Source of the DNA: Phytomonospora sp040655735 | Lineage (GTDB): Bacteria; Actinomycetota; Actinomycetes; Mycobacteriales; Micromonosporaceae | Assembly: GCF_040655735.1 (NCBI RefSeq) | Contig: NZ_JBFAKK010000005.1 | Span: 62,001 to 126,000, forward strand | DNA length: 64,000 nt | Direction: 5' to 3' | In this document: in pieces, positions 48,674 through 57,400 of the stretch | Layout of the letters: each line of letters opens with the position of its first letter | Numbering within the stretch: the first letter of the stretch is position 1 | Program-made: the position numbers and the translations under genes | The notes under the pieces: model-generated | What the model was told of the DNA's origin: nothing | What the model saw: the letters and a program-made list of their open reading frames with translations, nothing else | Databases searched by the model: none

Positions 48674-49366
48674 TCACTCCACGGCCGTCACCCCGGGCCG
48701 CGTCCACTGCGGCAGCGGGCGCCCGTCACGCCGAAACCAGCTCTGCGCCGGATCCTGCGGCCAGCCCTCGGGAGAGTCCTCCCAGGTCTCCTGACGGCCG
48801 TAGACGGTCATGTCGAGCAGCAGCAGCGCCGGCATCATCACCTCGCAGCCGCGATGGTCGGTCCCGTAGGTGAGGAACACCCGCTCACCGCGCCGCAGGA
48901 AGAAGGCGAAGGCGTCGGCGGGAAAACCCGCGGCCTCCGCACCCGCCGAGGAGTACCAGGGCACCGGGTAGCCCATGAACTCCCGGAAGGGCGCGATCTC
49001 GGCGTAGGCCCCTTCGCACACCACGGCGAAGGTCACCCCGCGCGCGTTGAGGTAACTGGCGTCCTGGAAGTTCCACACGTTGGCCGTGCAGCCCCGGCAC
49101 TGGTCGGCGAAAGACCCGCCGTGGTGCCACATGTGCCCGAACACGAACAGCTGCTCACGGCCCTCGAACAGGTCCAGCAGCGTCACCGGCCCGTCGGCGC
49201 CGGTGAAACCGATTCCCGCGTCGACCTCGGTCATCGGCAACCGCCTGCGAGCCGCGGCGATCGCGTCGCCCTCACGGGTGTGCGCCTTCTCCCGTGACAG
49301 CAGCGCCGCACGCTCGCGGCTCCAGGTCTCACGGTCGACGACGCGCGGAACGGGGGTGGTGGTCAT
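48674..49366 (-). CDS. DUF899 thioredoxin-like protein
   Basis: A 230-residue DUF899 protein. The fold is thioredoxin-like: LFVFGHMWHHGG precedes a CxxC (DQCRGCT, about residues 88-94), where thioredoxins have their active site. Activity unknown; a redox role is plausible. It is divergent from the sigma-factor gene, and they share a 98-bp promoter region. Confidence 0.85.
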   Translation of the reverse strand: MTTTPVPRVVDRETWSRERAALLSREKAHTREGDAIAAARRRLPMTEVDAGIGFTGADGPVTLLDLFEGREQLFVFGHMWHHGGSFADQCRGCTANVWNFQDASYLNARGVTFAVVCEGAYAEIAPFREFMGYPVPWYSSAGAEAAGFPADAFAFFLRRGERVFLTYGTDHRGCEVMMPALLLLDMTVYGRQETWEDSPEGWPQDPAQSWFRRDGRPLPQWTRPGVTAVE

Positions 49367-49464
49367 CGCATGTCTCCTCTCGTCACACGTACCGACGACG
49401 AACCCCGCCGGACGTCATCGCCGCGCCGAGTACTGTGTCCGCACCCACACGAGGAGACGACGCG

Positions 49465-50376
49465 ATGGCCGACGAAAGCCGGGCCTGGTTCGAAGCCGCC
49501 CACGCCGCCCACCACCGCGAACTGCTCGCCCACGGCTACCGCCTGACCGGCAACGTCGCCGATGCCGACGACCTCGTCCAGGAGACCTTCCTGCGCGCCT
49601 GGAAGGCCCGCGACACCTTCGAGGGCCGCGCCTCGGCCCGAACCTGGCTCTACCGCATCGCCACCAACCTCTTCCTCGACACCCGCAAGGCCGCCTCCCG
49701 TCGCACCACGCCCGCCGGCGACGCCTTCGAGTGGAACACCGCCCTCGGCCCCTTCCCCGACACCCTCCTCGACGCCGGCCCGCACACCGCCCACGCCGCC
49801 GCCGAGACCGTCGAACTCGCCCTCATCGCCGCCCTCACCCACCTGCCCCCACGCCAGCGAGCCGCGTTCGTCCTGCGCGACGTGCACGGCTGGACCCCCG
49901 CCGAGGTCGCCGACACACTCGGCGTCGCCCTCCCCGCCGCCAACAGCCTCCTCCAGCGCGCCCGCGCCGCCGTCCGCCGCCACGCCCCCGCCGACCCGCG
50001 CGACTGGCGCCGCCCCGCCCTCACCTCCGCCGACGAGGACCTCCTGCGCCGCTACGCCGAAGCACGCTCACCCGCCGACTTCCGCGCCCTGCTCGCCGAG
50101 GACGTGCGGATCACCATGCCGCCCGAGCCGGCGATCGTCGGCGTCGACGCCGCCGCCGACTTCCTCGGCCGCCCCCTCGACTGGCGCACCTTCCCCGCCT
50201 CGGCGAACGGCCGGCCCGCCCTCCTGTGCTACCTGCGCGAACCCGGCGCGACGCACTACGAGGCGCTCGCCGTGGACGTTCTCCGGATCGAAGGCGGGCG
50301 GATCGCCGAGTCGAACGCGTTCATCGGCGCCCACCACGTCACCGCTTTCGGCATGCCGAGACTGTTGGTGCCGTGA
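49465..50376 (+). CDS. ECF-type sigma factor with C-terminal SnoaL-like domain
   Basis: A 303-residue sigma factor: region 2 (about 18-76, GNVADADDLVQETFLRAWK), region 4 (about 125-178, LPPRQRAAFVLRDVHGWT) and a SnoaL-like tail (about 185-303). By family knowledge such tails replace an anti-sigma factor and adjust activity. ATG 49465 has GAGGAG upstream; a TACTGT at 49431-49436 may be its -10 box. Likely acts on the divergent DUF899 gene. Confidence 0.88.
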   Translation: MADESRAWFEAAHAAHHRELLAHGYRLTGNVADADDLVQETFLRAWKARDTFEGRASARTWLYRIATNLFLDTRKAASRRTTPAGDAFEWNTALGPFPDTLLDAGPHTAHAAAETVELALIAALTHLPPRQRAAFVLRDVHGWTPAEVADTLGVALPAANSLLQRARAAVRRHAPADPRDWRRPALTSADEDLLRRYAEARSPADFRALLAEDVRITMPPEPAIVGVDAAADFLGRPLDWRTFPASANGRPALLCYLREPGATHYEALAVDVLRIEGGRIAESNAFIGAHHVTAFGMPRLLVP

Positions 50377-50424
50377 GAAACGGGCGCGCGGTCAGCTCGC
50401 CGCGCGCCCGCCTTCTGTCGGCCC

Positions 50425-53004
50425 CTAGCAGCGCCCGGCCGGCGTCCCCCGGGTCACCACGTCGCTGATGCCGGTCGTCCCGTCGAGCCACACGACCCGC
50501 AGGAAGACGTCGGCGGCGAACAGCCCTTGGTCGCCGCGGTTGCACGACACCCGCCACGACGGGCCGCCGAGCACCGGCATCTGCAGCAGCTTCGGCAGTC
50601 CGGCGTTCCCGGTGGCCGAGCCGTCGCGGGTGCTGTAGGTCAGCCACAGGTCGTTGCCGTCGAGTGCGGGCTGGAAGGGCGCGCCGGCGGAGCCCTCGGC
50701 GACCAGCGCGCGAACGCCGCTCCCGTCGTACTTCGCCCGCATGATCGCCGCGTACCCGTCGACGTCGGTGTCCTGCACCCAGCTCAGGCCGCCGGCGCCG
50801 AGCACGACGTCCTTGTTGTAGACGAACTCCGGCCGGTGCTCGAAGTAGGTCTTGGCGCCGGTGGCGAGGTCGTAGACGACCGGTCGGTAGCTCCAGTCGC
50901 CGGACGGGTCGATCTCGACGTAGCCGAGGCGGCCGCCGCGAACGTCGAGCCACGACCCCTGGATCCCGGCCTCGGGCGTGACCGCGACCGCTTTCGCCGC
51001 GCCGGCCCGCACGTAGACGTTGGTCTCGAAGGCCGGGACCTCGCTCGCCGTCCACGCGATCGTGTCACCGTCGACGACCGGCGAGGCGAAGCTCGTCCCG
51101 TCGAAGGCCTCGGCGACCGTGCGGATCGGACCGCCCTTCACCGAGCGGGCCAGCACCGCCGCCCACGGCTGGTCGTCGTCGGTGTAGCCCTCGGCGGTCC
51201 ACACGACCGTCTCGCCGTCGGTGGAGGGCGCCGAGTGGTAGCGGCCGTCGTCGGGGCTGACCGCGCGGGCCTTGCCGCGGCCGTCGCTGCGGCCGGTCCA
51301 GATGGTCGGGTAGGCATCGCCCTGCTCGCCGGAACTGGTCACGACGTAGGCGCCGCCGGCGGCGTCGAGGGTGACCGAGCGGTCGGTCACGGCCTCGAAG
51401 AGCACGTCGCTGTCGACGCCCAGATCCCCTTCCCAGCCCGGATACACGCCGTGCGCGTCGAAGGCGCGCGAGATGGCGGCGCGCTCGGCCCTCGACAGCC
51501 CGAGCTTGCGGGCGGCGGCCTCGACGGCCGCGCGGCCGTCGCTGAAGGTGTCGGTGGGCGTCATGTACTCGGTGAGCGCCTTGTAGACGACCTTGTCGGC
51601 CTTCGCCGGGTCGATCGCCTGGCGGATGTCCCACAGCGCACCGGAGAAGATCGTGGAGTTGAGGTGCACCCCGCCGGAGTCGGTGCGGATGTTGACGCCG
51701 AGGAAGCCGTCGAGGGTGGTGCGGCCGTCGTTGAGGTCGCGCAGCGCGCACTCGGCGGGAGCCGTCGTGCGGCACAGGTCCTCGCCGAGCAGGCCCGAGG
51801 CGGGGTCGGCCATGTCAGTGCCGCTCACGTCGACGTCGACGGCGTTGCCGAAGTAGTCGGCGACGGCCTCGTTCATCGCGCCCGACTGCCCGATGTAGAC
51901 GAGATCGGCGCTGTTGGTGATGACGCCGTGGCTCATCTCGTGCCCGACGACGTCCAGGTCGGCCGACAGCGGCCGGATCTCGCCGTTCGACCAGCCGTAG
52001 ACCATCTTCGTGCCGTCCCAGAAGGCGTTGACGAAGGGCCGGCCGAAGTAGGTCGTGCCGACGACCGAGATCATCGAGCCGCCCTCGCCGTCGAGGCCGT
52101 CCCGCCCGAAGCGCGAGCGGTAGTAGTCGTAGACCTGCCCGGCGCCCCAGTGCGCGTCGACCGCGCCCGACTCGGTGGCGCGGCCCCCGAAGTCGCTCGT
52201 CGGGCCGGTGACGAGCTTCGTGTCGGGCGGGAAGAGCCCGGAGTACTCCCAGTAGTTGCGGCCCTCGGCGTCGTAGGTGAGGATCTCGCCGCCCGCGTCG
52301 GTCCACATCGGACGCGAGCGGTCGCGCGTCTCGAAGGCGCCCGCGTCGTTCCGGTAGACCTCCAGCGGGAGCGTCGTGCCGTCGTGGGCGACGCCGGTTC
52401 CCTCGGCGGGACCGGCGAACTCGATCGTGTCGTAGGACATCCGCACGCCGCCGGTCAGCGCGTCGACGAAGACGTCGCGCATCATCGGCAGCCGCTTCTC
52501 GTGGTCGAGGCCCGACAGGCCGACCCGCCAGACGAGCACGCCGTCGCCGAGTGGCAGGACCGCGAGCTCGGTGCCGGTGACGGTGGCGCCGGCGCGAGTG
52601 CGGAGGTCGGTGAGGCTGTCGAGAGCCTTGCGCCCGGCGGCCTCGGCGGGAACCCGCGCCGACGTGCCGACGCCCAGGTCGTAGGTCCGGCCGGTGACGG
52701 GATCCTGCTCATCGTCGGCGGCGCCCCCGGTGAGGTGGACGAGAGCGTGCGCGCCGAAGACGGGAAGCCCGCCGTGGAGCTGCTGGAGCCGGACGGTCGT
52801 GTCGGCGCCGTCGGAGACGACGTCGAGAGGGATGAAGCCGCCGGAGCCCGTCGCGCGGGCCCCGACGTGGGCGAGCGCGGTGTCGAGGGCGCTCGCCTCC
52901 AGTGGGGTGAGCGTCGGGCCGGCGTGCGCGGGTGGGGCGGTGAGTGCCGTCGCGGCGAGCGCTCCGGCGGCGGCTAAGAGCGCGCCGCGCATGGTTCGGG
53001 ACAT
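50425..53004 (-). CDS. Secreted M4 (thermolysin-family) metalloprotease with long C-terminal domain
   Basis: An 859-residue preproprotein. Signal peptide 1-28 (AHA), FTP/PepSY-type propeptide to about 200, and catalytic domain with the zinc motif H355-E-M-S-H359, third ligand E379 (GAMNEAVADYFG) and active-site H447 (GGVHLNST). After about residue 540 a region of some 320 residues follows, with repeated W-T and V-DG-T-I-AW strands as in beta-propellers, in place of the usual PPC domains. ATG 53004 is preceded by GGGAGG; the in-frame ATG at 53103 lacks a signal peptide. Confidence 0.92.
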   Translation of the reverse strand: MSRTMRGALLAAAGALAATALTAPPAHAGPTLTPLEASALDTALAHVGARATGSGGFIPLDVVSDGADTTVRLQQLHGGLPVFGAHALVHLTGGAADDEQDPVTGRTYDLGVGTSARVPAEAAGRKALDSLTDLRTRAGATVTGTELAVLPLGDGVLVWRVGLSGLDHEKRLPMMRDVFVDALTGGVRMSYDTIEFAGPAEGTGVAHDGTTLPLEVYRNDAGAFETRDRSRPMWTDAGGEILTYDAEGRNYWEYSGLFPPDTKLVTGPTSDFGGRATESGAVDAHWGAGQVYDYYRSRFGRDGLDGEGGSMISVVGTTYFGRPFVNAFWDGTKMVYGWSNGEIRPLSADLDVVGHEMSHGVITNSADLVYIGQSGAMNEAVADYFGNAVDVDVSGTDMADPASGLLGEDLCRTTAPAECALRDLNDGRTTLDGFLGVNIRTDSGGVHLNSTIFSGALWDIRQAIDPAKADKVVYKALTEYMTPTDTFSDGRAAVEAAARKLGLSRAERAAISRAFDAHGVYPGWEGDLGVDSDVLFEAVTDRSVTLDAAGGAYVVTSSGEQGDAYPTIWTGRSDGRGKARAVSPDDGRYHSAPSTDGETVVWTAEGYTDDDQPWAAVLARSVKGGPIRTVAEAFDGTSFASPVVDGDTIAWTASEVPAFETNVYVRAGAAKAVAVTPEAGIQGSWLDVRGGRLGYVEIDPSGDWSYRPVVYDLATGAKTYFEHRPEFVYNKDVVLGAGGLSWVQDTDVDGYAAIMRAKYDGSGVRALVAEGSAGAPFQPALDGNDLWLTYSTRDGSATGNAGLPKLLQMPVLGGPSWRVSCNRGDQGLFAADVFLRVVWLDGTTGISDVVTRGTPAGRC

Positions 53005-53145
53005 GGTCGCCTCCCTTGGGCCGTCGGCCGCGAAGCCAACAGCTTTAAACAACATTGCCCATATTGCTATCGGGAGCGGACGCCGCCCGTCAAGAGGAGT
53101 CATTCACAAACTTCACAGTTGACGGATGCGGTTAACGTGCGGCCC

Positions 53146-53742
53146 ATGAGCGCGTTCAAGGGGGGACGGGGCCGCACGGCCCTGACGGCGGCCGGTGCGG
53201 TCGTCCTGCTGCTCGTGGCGATCGGCGTGTACGTGCTGACCCGGCCGCCGGAGGGGCAGGTCGCCATGAACTTCCTCGCCGCCATCGAACGCGGCGACCT
53301 CAAGGAAGCGCAGAAACACTCCTTCGCCGACCCCGGCGGCCCCGCCGTCAGCGACACCATCGTCCCCACCTACCCCTGGACCCCCGAACGCATCGTCAAG
53401 ACAGCGCCGAACGAGTCTTCCCATGACTACGACGCCGTCATCGAAGCCGGATCCACCGACCTCACCCTCAGTGTGAAGACGGAGCTCACCTTCGCCGTCG
53501 GCAGCGATGACGGCAGGGACGTGGTGTTGTACCCGCTGGTGAAGTCGTCGATCGTCGTCGAGGAGGAACTGACGTCGCTGACGGTCGCCGGGCGCGAGGT
53601 GGGGGCGGGGAGCATGGAGCTGCTGCTGCTGCCGGGGATCTACGACGTCGTGGGCGTGCGCGCCGACGGGGTGCGGGTGAGCGGGCGGCTGACGGTCGGG
53701 GGACTGGGCGGGGAGATGCCGGTGGTGGAGTTGAGGGGGTAG
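53146..53742 (+). CDS. Single-pass membrane protein of unknown function
   Basis: A 198-residue protein: short basic N-terminus, one membrane helix (about 13-33) and an extracytoplasmic domain, first helical (VAMNFLAAIERGDLKEAQKHSF) and then rich in beta strands. It is divergent from the protease gene. ATG 53146 is preferred; ATG 53119 is in frame. No ribosome-binding site. Function not assigned. Confidence 0.65.
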   Translation: MSAFKGGRGRTALTAAGAVVLLLVAIGVYVLTRPPEGQVAMNFLAAIERGDLKEAQKHSFADPGGPAVSDTIVPTYPWTPERIVKTAPNESSHDYDAVIEAGSTDLTLSVKTELTFAVGSDDGRDVVLYPLVKSSIVVEEELTSLTVAGREVGAGSMELLLLPGIYDVVGVRADGVRVSGRLTVGGLGGEMPVVELRG

Positions 53743-53748
53743 GGGGCA

Positions 53749-53796
53749 GGTGTTGCGGAGGGTGCTGCGGAGGGTGCTGCGGAGGGTGCTGCGGAG
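53749..53796 (+). repeat. 12-bp tandem repeat, four copies
   Basis: GGTGCTGCGGAG occurs four times in a row; the first copy has one mismatch. It marks the left edge of the repeat island and begins 6 bp after the stop of the membrane-protein gene. Confidence 0.95.
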
Positions 53797-53927
53797 GCGG
53801 GCGGGTTGTTGTGGCTCGACCGCGGTCGTGCGAAGTCTCGCCCGGCTGGTTTCTCTTCCGCACCCGCGCTCGCCGCGGCTTCGCATCCGACGCTGGGGTC
53901 GGCGGCTTCGTGCCGGGTGCCTGTCGG

Positions 53928-54513
53928 TTCAGGCGTCACGCCGGCCGGCCGGGCCGGGCCGGGAGCCGCAGGGTGGGTGCCCGCCAGTTCAGGCGTCACC
54001 TCCGGCCGGGGCCGGCAGCTTCGCGCCGGGTACCCGCCAGTTCAGGCGTGACCTCCGGCCGGGGACCCGGCACCGGAGGCAGTGCCGCAGCCCGATCCCA
54101 TGCCCGCAAGGCGTCTTCGTTAGCTGCCGACCAAGCAAGCACAGAAGTCAGCCGTCATCCCAGCCCGGGGACGCTGCCGCAGCGTCCCGCCCCGCCGCTA
54201 TTTGCCCCGGGTGTTCAGGCGTCATCCCAGCCGGTCCACCACGGGCGGGCGCGGCCTCAGCCCGGGGACGCTGCCGCAGGCGGCCCACTCTCCGTCATTT
54301 CCCCGGTATGTTCAGGCGTCACCCGACCCGGGCCACCACCGGCAGGCGTCACCTCAGCCGGAGGGCCCTGCCGCAGCCGACTCAACCAGCGCCGGCACCG
54401 CGCTCTGAGCTCTCGCCCCGCCCACTGGCGCGCACACCGGCCGGGACCGCCAGTTCAGGCGTCACCCCACCCGGGCTTCCGCGGGTTCACCAACCCCCGG
54501 GGCCAGGCGTCAC
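53928..54513 (+). repeat. Dispersed TTCAGGCGTCAC repeats
   Basis: Core TTCAGGCGTCAC or a close variant starts at 53928, 53988, 54041, 54214, 54311, 54341, 54454 and 54502. It is usually followed by a CC-rich stretch with GCCGG or CCCGG. Two copies lie in a 97-bp unit that also repeats CCCGGGGACGCTGCCGCAG (54164, 54261), with decayed relatives at about 54354 and 54520. Spacing is irregular. Confidence 0.85.
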
Positions 54514-54650
54514 CTCGGCCCGAGGACCTTGCCGCAGCCAGCTCGCTCACCAAGCCACTCCTGCCCAGCCCGAGCCCAGCCCGAGCCCGGTCTCAAGCCC
54601 AGCTCAAGCCCAGATCCAGGTCAAGCCCCGGCTCCAGCCCCAGGCTTAAT

Positions 54651-54835
54651 CTCAGCCCTCAGCCCTCAGCCCTCAGCCCTCAACCCTCAAGGTCAAGCCC
54701 CCGGCCGGGGGCTTCGCCCCCCGCACCCCCACCGGAGCTCCGCCCCGGACCCCGCCAAGGGCTCCGCCCCTGGACCCCGCTGGGAGGCTTCGCCCCCAGA
54801 CCCCCACCAGGAACTCCGTCCCTGGACCCGGACCT
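54651..54835 (+). repeat. 7-bp repeat followed by GC-rich near-palindromic units
   Basis: TCAGCCC is repeated four times and then degenerates (54651-54689). It is followed by about five units of 25-32 bp of the form G-CTCCGCCCC-GGACCCC, each able to form a small hairpin. Confidence 0.75.
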
Positions 54836-54904
54836 CTCGCCTGGGTTGCGGGCCGTTGACTTTCGGCTCTTGTGTGCGGCCGGCTTCGCCTCGGCCGCTG
54901 GCCG

Positions 54905-54947
54905 CCAGTCCTCGCCGGCCCTCGCCAGTCCTCGCCGGCCCTCGCCG
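54905..54947 (+). repeat. 20-bp tandem repeat
   Basis: CCAGTCCTCGCCGGCCCTCG occurs twice in tandem without a mismatch, plus the first bases of a third copy. Confidence 0.9.
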
Positions 54948-55134
54948 GTGGCGCAGTGGCCCCGCCGGCCCAGCGTGTCCCCACCCCGCCCGGCCCCACC
55001 TCGCCCCCGCCTACTCCCGCCCTCCCTGCCCCGCCCCCACCGTCGCCGCCCCACCGGCCCCGCCCTACCCCCGTCCTGTCGGCCGCGTCAGTCCGTGACC
55101 CCCGCCACTCCTGGGGTCCCTTCGCTACCCGAAG

Positions 55135-55163
55135 TGGCGTCTCGCGAGCAGGGGGAGTACAGT
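55135..55163 (+). promoter_or_regulatory. Possible infA promoter
   Basis: TGGCGT (55135-55140) and TACAGT (55158-55163) with a 17-bp spacer, about 125 bp before infA. The -10 is good, the -35 weak. It would let the infA-alpha cluster be expressed separately from map. Confidence 0.45.
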
Positions 55164-55289
55164 TCATCGACGGCGCACCGCGCCCATTCTGCTGTGCCTA
55201 GGAGCGCTTCCCAAGGCCGGCGGAGCGGCTGAGGGCGCGAAAGTGTGCCACCACGTATTCGCAATCAGAGAGTCACGGTAGCGGAGGAC

Positions 55290-55511
55290 ATGCCGAAAAA
55301 AGACGGCGCCATCGAAATCGAGGGTCGTGTCATCGAGCCTCTGCCCAACGCCATGTTCCGGGTTGAGCTGACCAACGGCCACAAGGTACTGGCGCACATC
55401 AGCGGCAAGATGCGACAGCACTACATCCGAATCCTTCCCGAAGACCGGGTCGTCGTGGAGCTGTCTCCATATGACCTGTCCCGCGGGCGGATCGTCTACC
55501 GCTACCGCTGA
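55290..55511 (+). CDS. infA: Translation initiation factor IF-1
   Basis: A 73-residue IF-1 of exact family length (MPKKDGAIEIEGRVIEPLPN). ATG 55290 has GCGGAGGA upstream; an in-frame start at 55245 would add 15 residues without family support. It binds the ribosomal A site during initiation. Heads the cluster with rpmJ, rpsM, rpsK, rpsD, rpoA and rplQ. Confidence 0.98.
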   Translation: MPKKDGAIEIEGRVIEPLPNAMFRVELTNGHKVLAHISGKMRQHYIRILPEDRVVVELSPYDLSRGRIVYRYR

Positions 55512-55536
55512 CCGACGAGAACACAGTAGGGCAGCC

Positions 55537-55650
55537 GTGAAGGTCAAGCCGAGCGTTAAGAAGATCTGCAACAAGTGTCGCGTGATCCGCCGTCACGGTC
55601 GGGTCATGGTGATCTGCGAGGACCCGCGCCACAAGCAGCGTCAGGGCTAA
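55537..55650 (+). CDS. rpmJ: 50S ribosomal protein L36, zinc form
   Basis: A 37-residue L36 (MKVKPSVKKICNKCRVIRRH), starting at GTG 55537. The zinc ligands C11, C14, C27 and H32 are all present, so this is the zinc-binding form. Located 25 bp after infA as usual. Confidence 0.97.
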   Translation: MKVKPSVKKICNKCRVIRRHGRVMVICEDPRHKQRQG

Positions 55651-55832
55651 TCGAAGACCACAGGCACAGCAGCGTCCCCCGCCGTCCGCTCATCCGGGCC
55701 GTAACAGGCCCGAGCACGCGGATGACCCCTGGCACGGAGGCCAGGGCCTCGTCTTGTCGCGAAACCGCGACGTGGGCTGACGAGGGCAGGGGTGGCGACC
55801 ACCTCCGAACATAGAGGAGTACAAGCCCAGAT
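55651..55832 (+). other. Leader region of rpsM with two hairpins
   Basis: 182 bp. CGGGCC (55695-55700) pairs with GGCCCG (55707-55712), and CCCTGG (55727-55732) pairs with CCAGGG (55741-55746). In E. coli S4 represses this operon by binding a structured rpsM leader; these stems lie in the same place but do not match the known pseudoknot by eye. Confidence 0.4.
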
Positions 55833-56213
55833 ATGGCACGTCTAGCCGGAGTCGACCTCCCGCGCGAGAAGCGCTTGGAGATCGGCCTCACGTACATCTA
55901 CGGTCTCGGCCGCACTCGTGCGATCGCGACCTGCGCGGGAACGGGCATCGACCCGAACAAGCGCGTCAAGGACCTCTCCGACGCCGAGCTCGTATCGCTC
56001 CGCGACTGGATCGAGCAGAACTACCAGGTGGAAGGTGACCTTCGCCGCGAGGTCGCCGCCGACATCCGCCGCAAGGTCGAGATCGGCTGCTACCAGGGCA
56101 TCCGGCACCGCCGCGGTCTGCCGGTGCGCGGACAGCGCACTCGCACGAACGCTCGCACCCGCAAGGGTCCGAAGCGCACCGTGGCCGGCAAGAAGAAGCC
56201 CGGCAAGAAGTAG
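55833..56213 (+). CDS. rpsM: 30S ribosomal protein S13
   Basis: A 126-residue S13 (MARLAGVDLPREKRLEIGLT) with the basic tail RTNARTRKGPKRTVAGKKK that reaches the P site. First gene of the alpha cluster. Confidence 0.98.
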   Translation: MARLAGVDLPREKRLEIGLTYIYGLGRTRAIATCAGTGIDPNKRVKDLSDAELVSLRDWIEQNYQVEGDLRREVAADIRRKVEIGCYQGIRHRRGLPVRGQRTRTNARTRKGPKRTVAGKKKPGKK

Positions 56214-56255
56214 CAGTCGGTCCCCACAGGCTTACACCAAGGAGCGCAACGAAAC

Positions 56256-56660
56256 ATGCCGCCTAAGGCACGCGCCGGAGCAACCAAGAAGCTCCGTCGT
56301 AAAGAAAAGAAGAACGTCGCCCACGGGCACGCTCACATCAAGAGCACGTTCAACAACACCATCGTCTCCATCACCGACCCCACCGGGGCCGTCATCTCCT
56401 GGTCCTCGTCGGGCCAGGTCGGCTTCAAGGGCTCCCGCAAGTCGACTCCGTTCGCCGCGCAGATGGCCGCCGAGGCCGCCGCGCGCCGCGCGATGGAGCA
56501 CGGCATGCGCAAGGTCGACGTCTTCGTGAAGGGTCCCGGCTCCGGCCGGGAGACCGCCATCCGCTCCCTTCAGGCGGCTGGTCTCGAAGTCGGTCAGATT
56601 CAGGATGTGACCCCGCAGCCGCACAACGGCTGCCGTCCGCCGAAGCGGCGCCGGGTCTAG
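56256..56660 (+). CDS. rpsK: 30S ribosomal protein S11
   Basis: A 134-residue S11 on the 30S platform. Conserved HIKSTFNNTIVSITDPTGAV and the C-terminal PHNGCRPPKRRRV are present. Confidence 0.98.
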   Translation: MPPKARAGATKKLRRKEKKNVAHGHAHIKSTFNNTIVSITDPTGAVISWSSSGQVGFKGSRKSTPFAAQMAAEAAARRAMEHGMRKVDVFVKGPGSGRETAIRSLQAAGLEVGQIQDVTPQPHNGCRPPKRRRV

Positions 56661-56677
56661 GGCAGGGGATAGGAAAC

Positions 56678-57304
56678 ATGGCTCGTTATACCGGACCCGA
56701 CTGCCGTCGTTGCCGTCGCGAAAAGGTCAAGCTCTTCCTCAAGGGCAGCAAGTGCGAGAGCGCGAAGTGCCCCCTTGAGTCGCGTCCCTACCCGCCCGGG
56801 CAGCACGGTCGCGGGCGTCCGAAGGAGACCGAGTACCTCCTTCAGATGCGCGAGAAGCAGAAGGCCAAGCGCACCTACGGTGTTCTGGAGAAGCAGTTCC
56901 GGAACTACTACGAGGAAGCCAACAAGCGTCAGGGCAAGACCGGTGAGGTCCTGCTCGAGATCCTCGAATCGCGCCTGGACAACGTCGTGTACCGCGCCGG
57001 CTACGCCAAGTCTCGCGACATGGCCCGCCAGCTGGTCAAGCACGGCCACTTCATCGTCAACGGCCGCAAGGTCGACATCCCGTCCTACCGGGTCTCCCCG
57101 AAGGACATCGTCGAGGTGCGCACCAAGAGCGTCGAGATGACGCCCTTCGTGGTCGCGCGTGCCGAGGCCGGCGAGAAGCGCGTTCCGGCGTGGCTGGAGC
57201 CCATCCCCAGCCGCATGAAGATCCTGGTCCACTCGCTGCCTGCACGTCAGGTCATCGACACCCAGGTCCAGGAACAGCTCATCGTCGAGCTCTACTCGAA
57301 GTAG
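56678..57304 (+). CDS. rpsD: 30S ribosomal protein S4, zinc form
   Basis: A 208-residue S4. The N-terminus keeps four cysteines (CRRC and the later CESAKC), the zinc-binding form. The S4 RNA-binding domain (LDNVVYRAGYAKSRDMARQL, then VNGRKVDIPSYRV) is intact. Confidence 0.98.
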   Translation: MARYTGPDCRRCRREKVKLFLKGSKCESAKCPLESRPYPPGQHGRGRPKETEYLLQMREKQKAKRTYGVLEKQFRNYYEEANKRQGKTGEVLLEILESRLDNVVYRAGYAKSRDMARQLVKHGHFIVNGRKVDIPSYRVSPKDIVEVRTKSVEMTPFVVARAEAGEKRVPAWLEPIPSRMKILVHSLPARQVIDTQVQEQLIVELYSK

Positions 57305-57400
57305 TAGGACTCACCGGCCGCGCCCGGCTCACGCCGGGTGCGGCCGACCGCATGTTCGCGGGCGTCAAATAGTGGGCGTCCCCGTACAACTGGAGGAACA

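Larger units (their letters stand above)
53797..55244. other. Non-coding repeat-rich island before infA
   Basis: About 1.45 kb with no convincing gene. It holds eight dispersed copies of a short motif (53928-54513), a 97-bp repeat, 7-bp repeats (54651-54689), a series of GC-rich near-palindromic units (54697-54835), a 20-bp tandem repeat (54905-54947), and the infA promoter at its right edge. Open frames here are low-complexity artefacts. Confidence 0.75.

Noticed and set aside
53928..54513. CRISPR array
   Set aside because: The repeats are short and degenerate, and spaced irregularly from 30 to 173 bp. There is no conserved 24-40-bp repeat and no cas gene.
53750..55200. Long open frames of up to 473 residues in the repeat island
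   Set aside because: They exist in several frames on both strands at once, are Pro/Arg/Ala/Ser low-complexity, and have no ribosome-binding sites.
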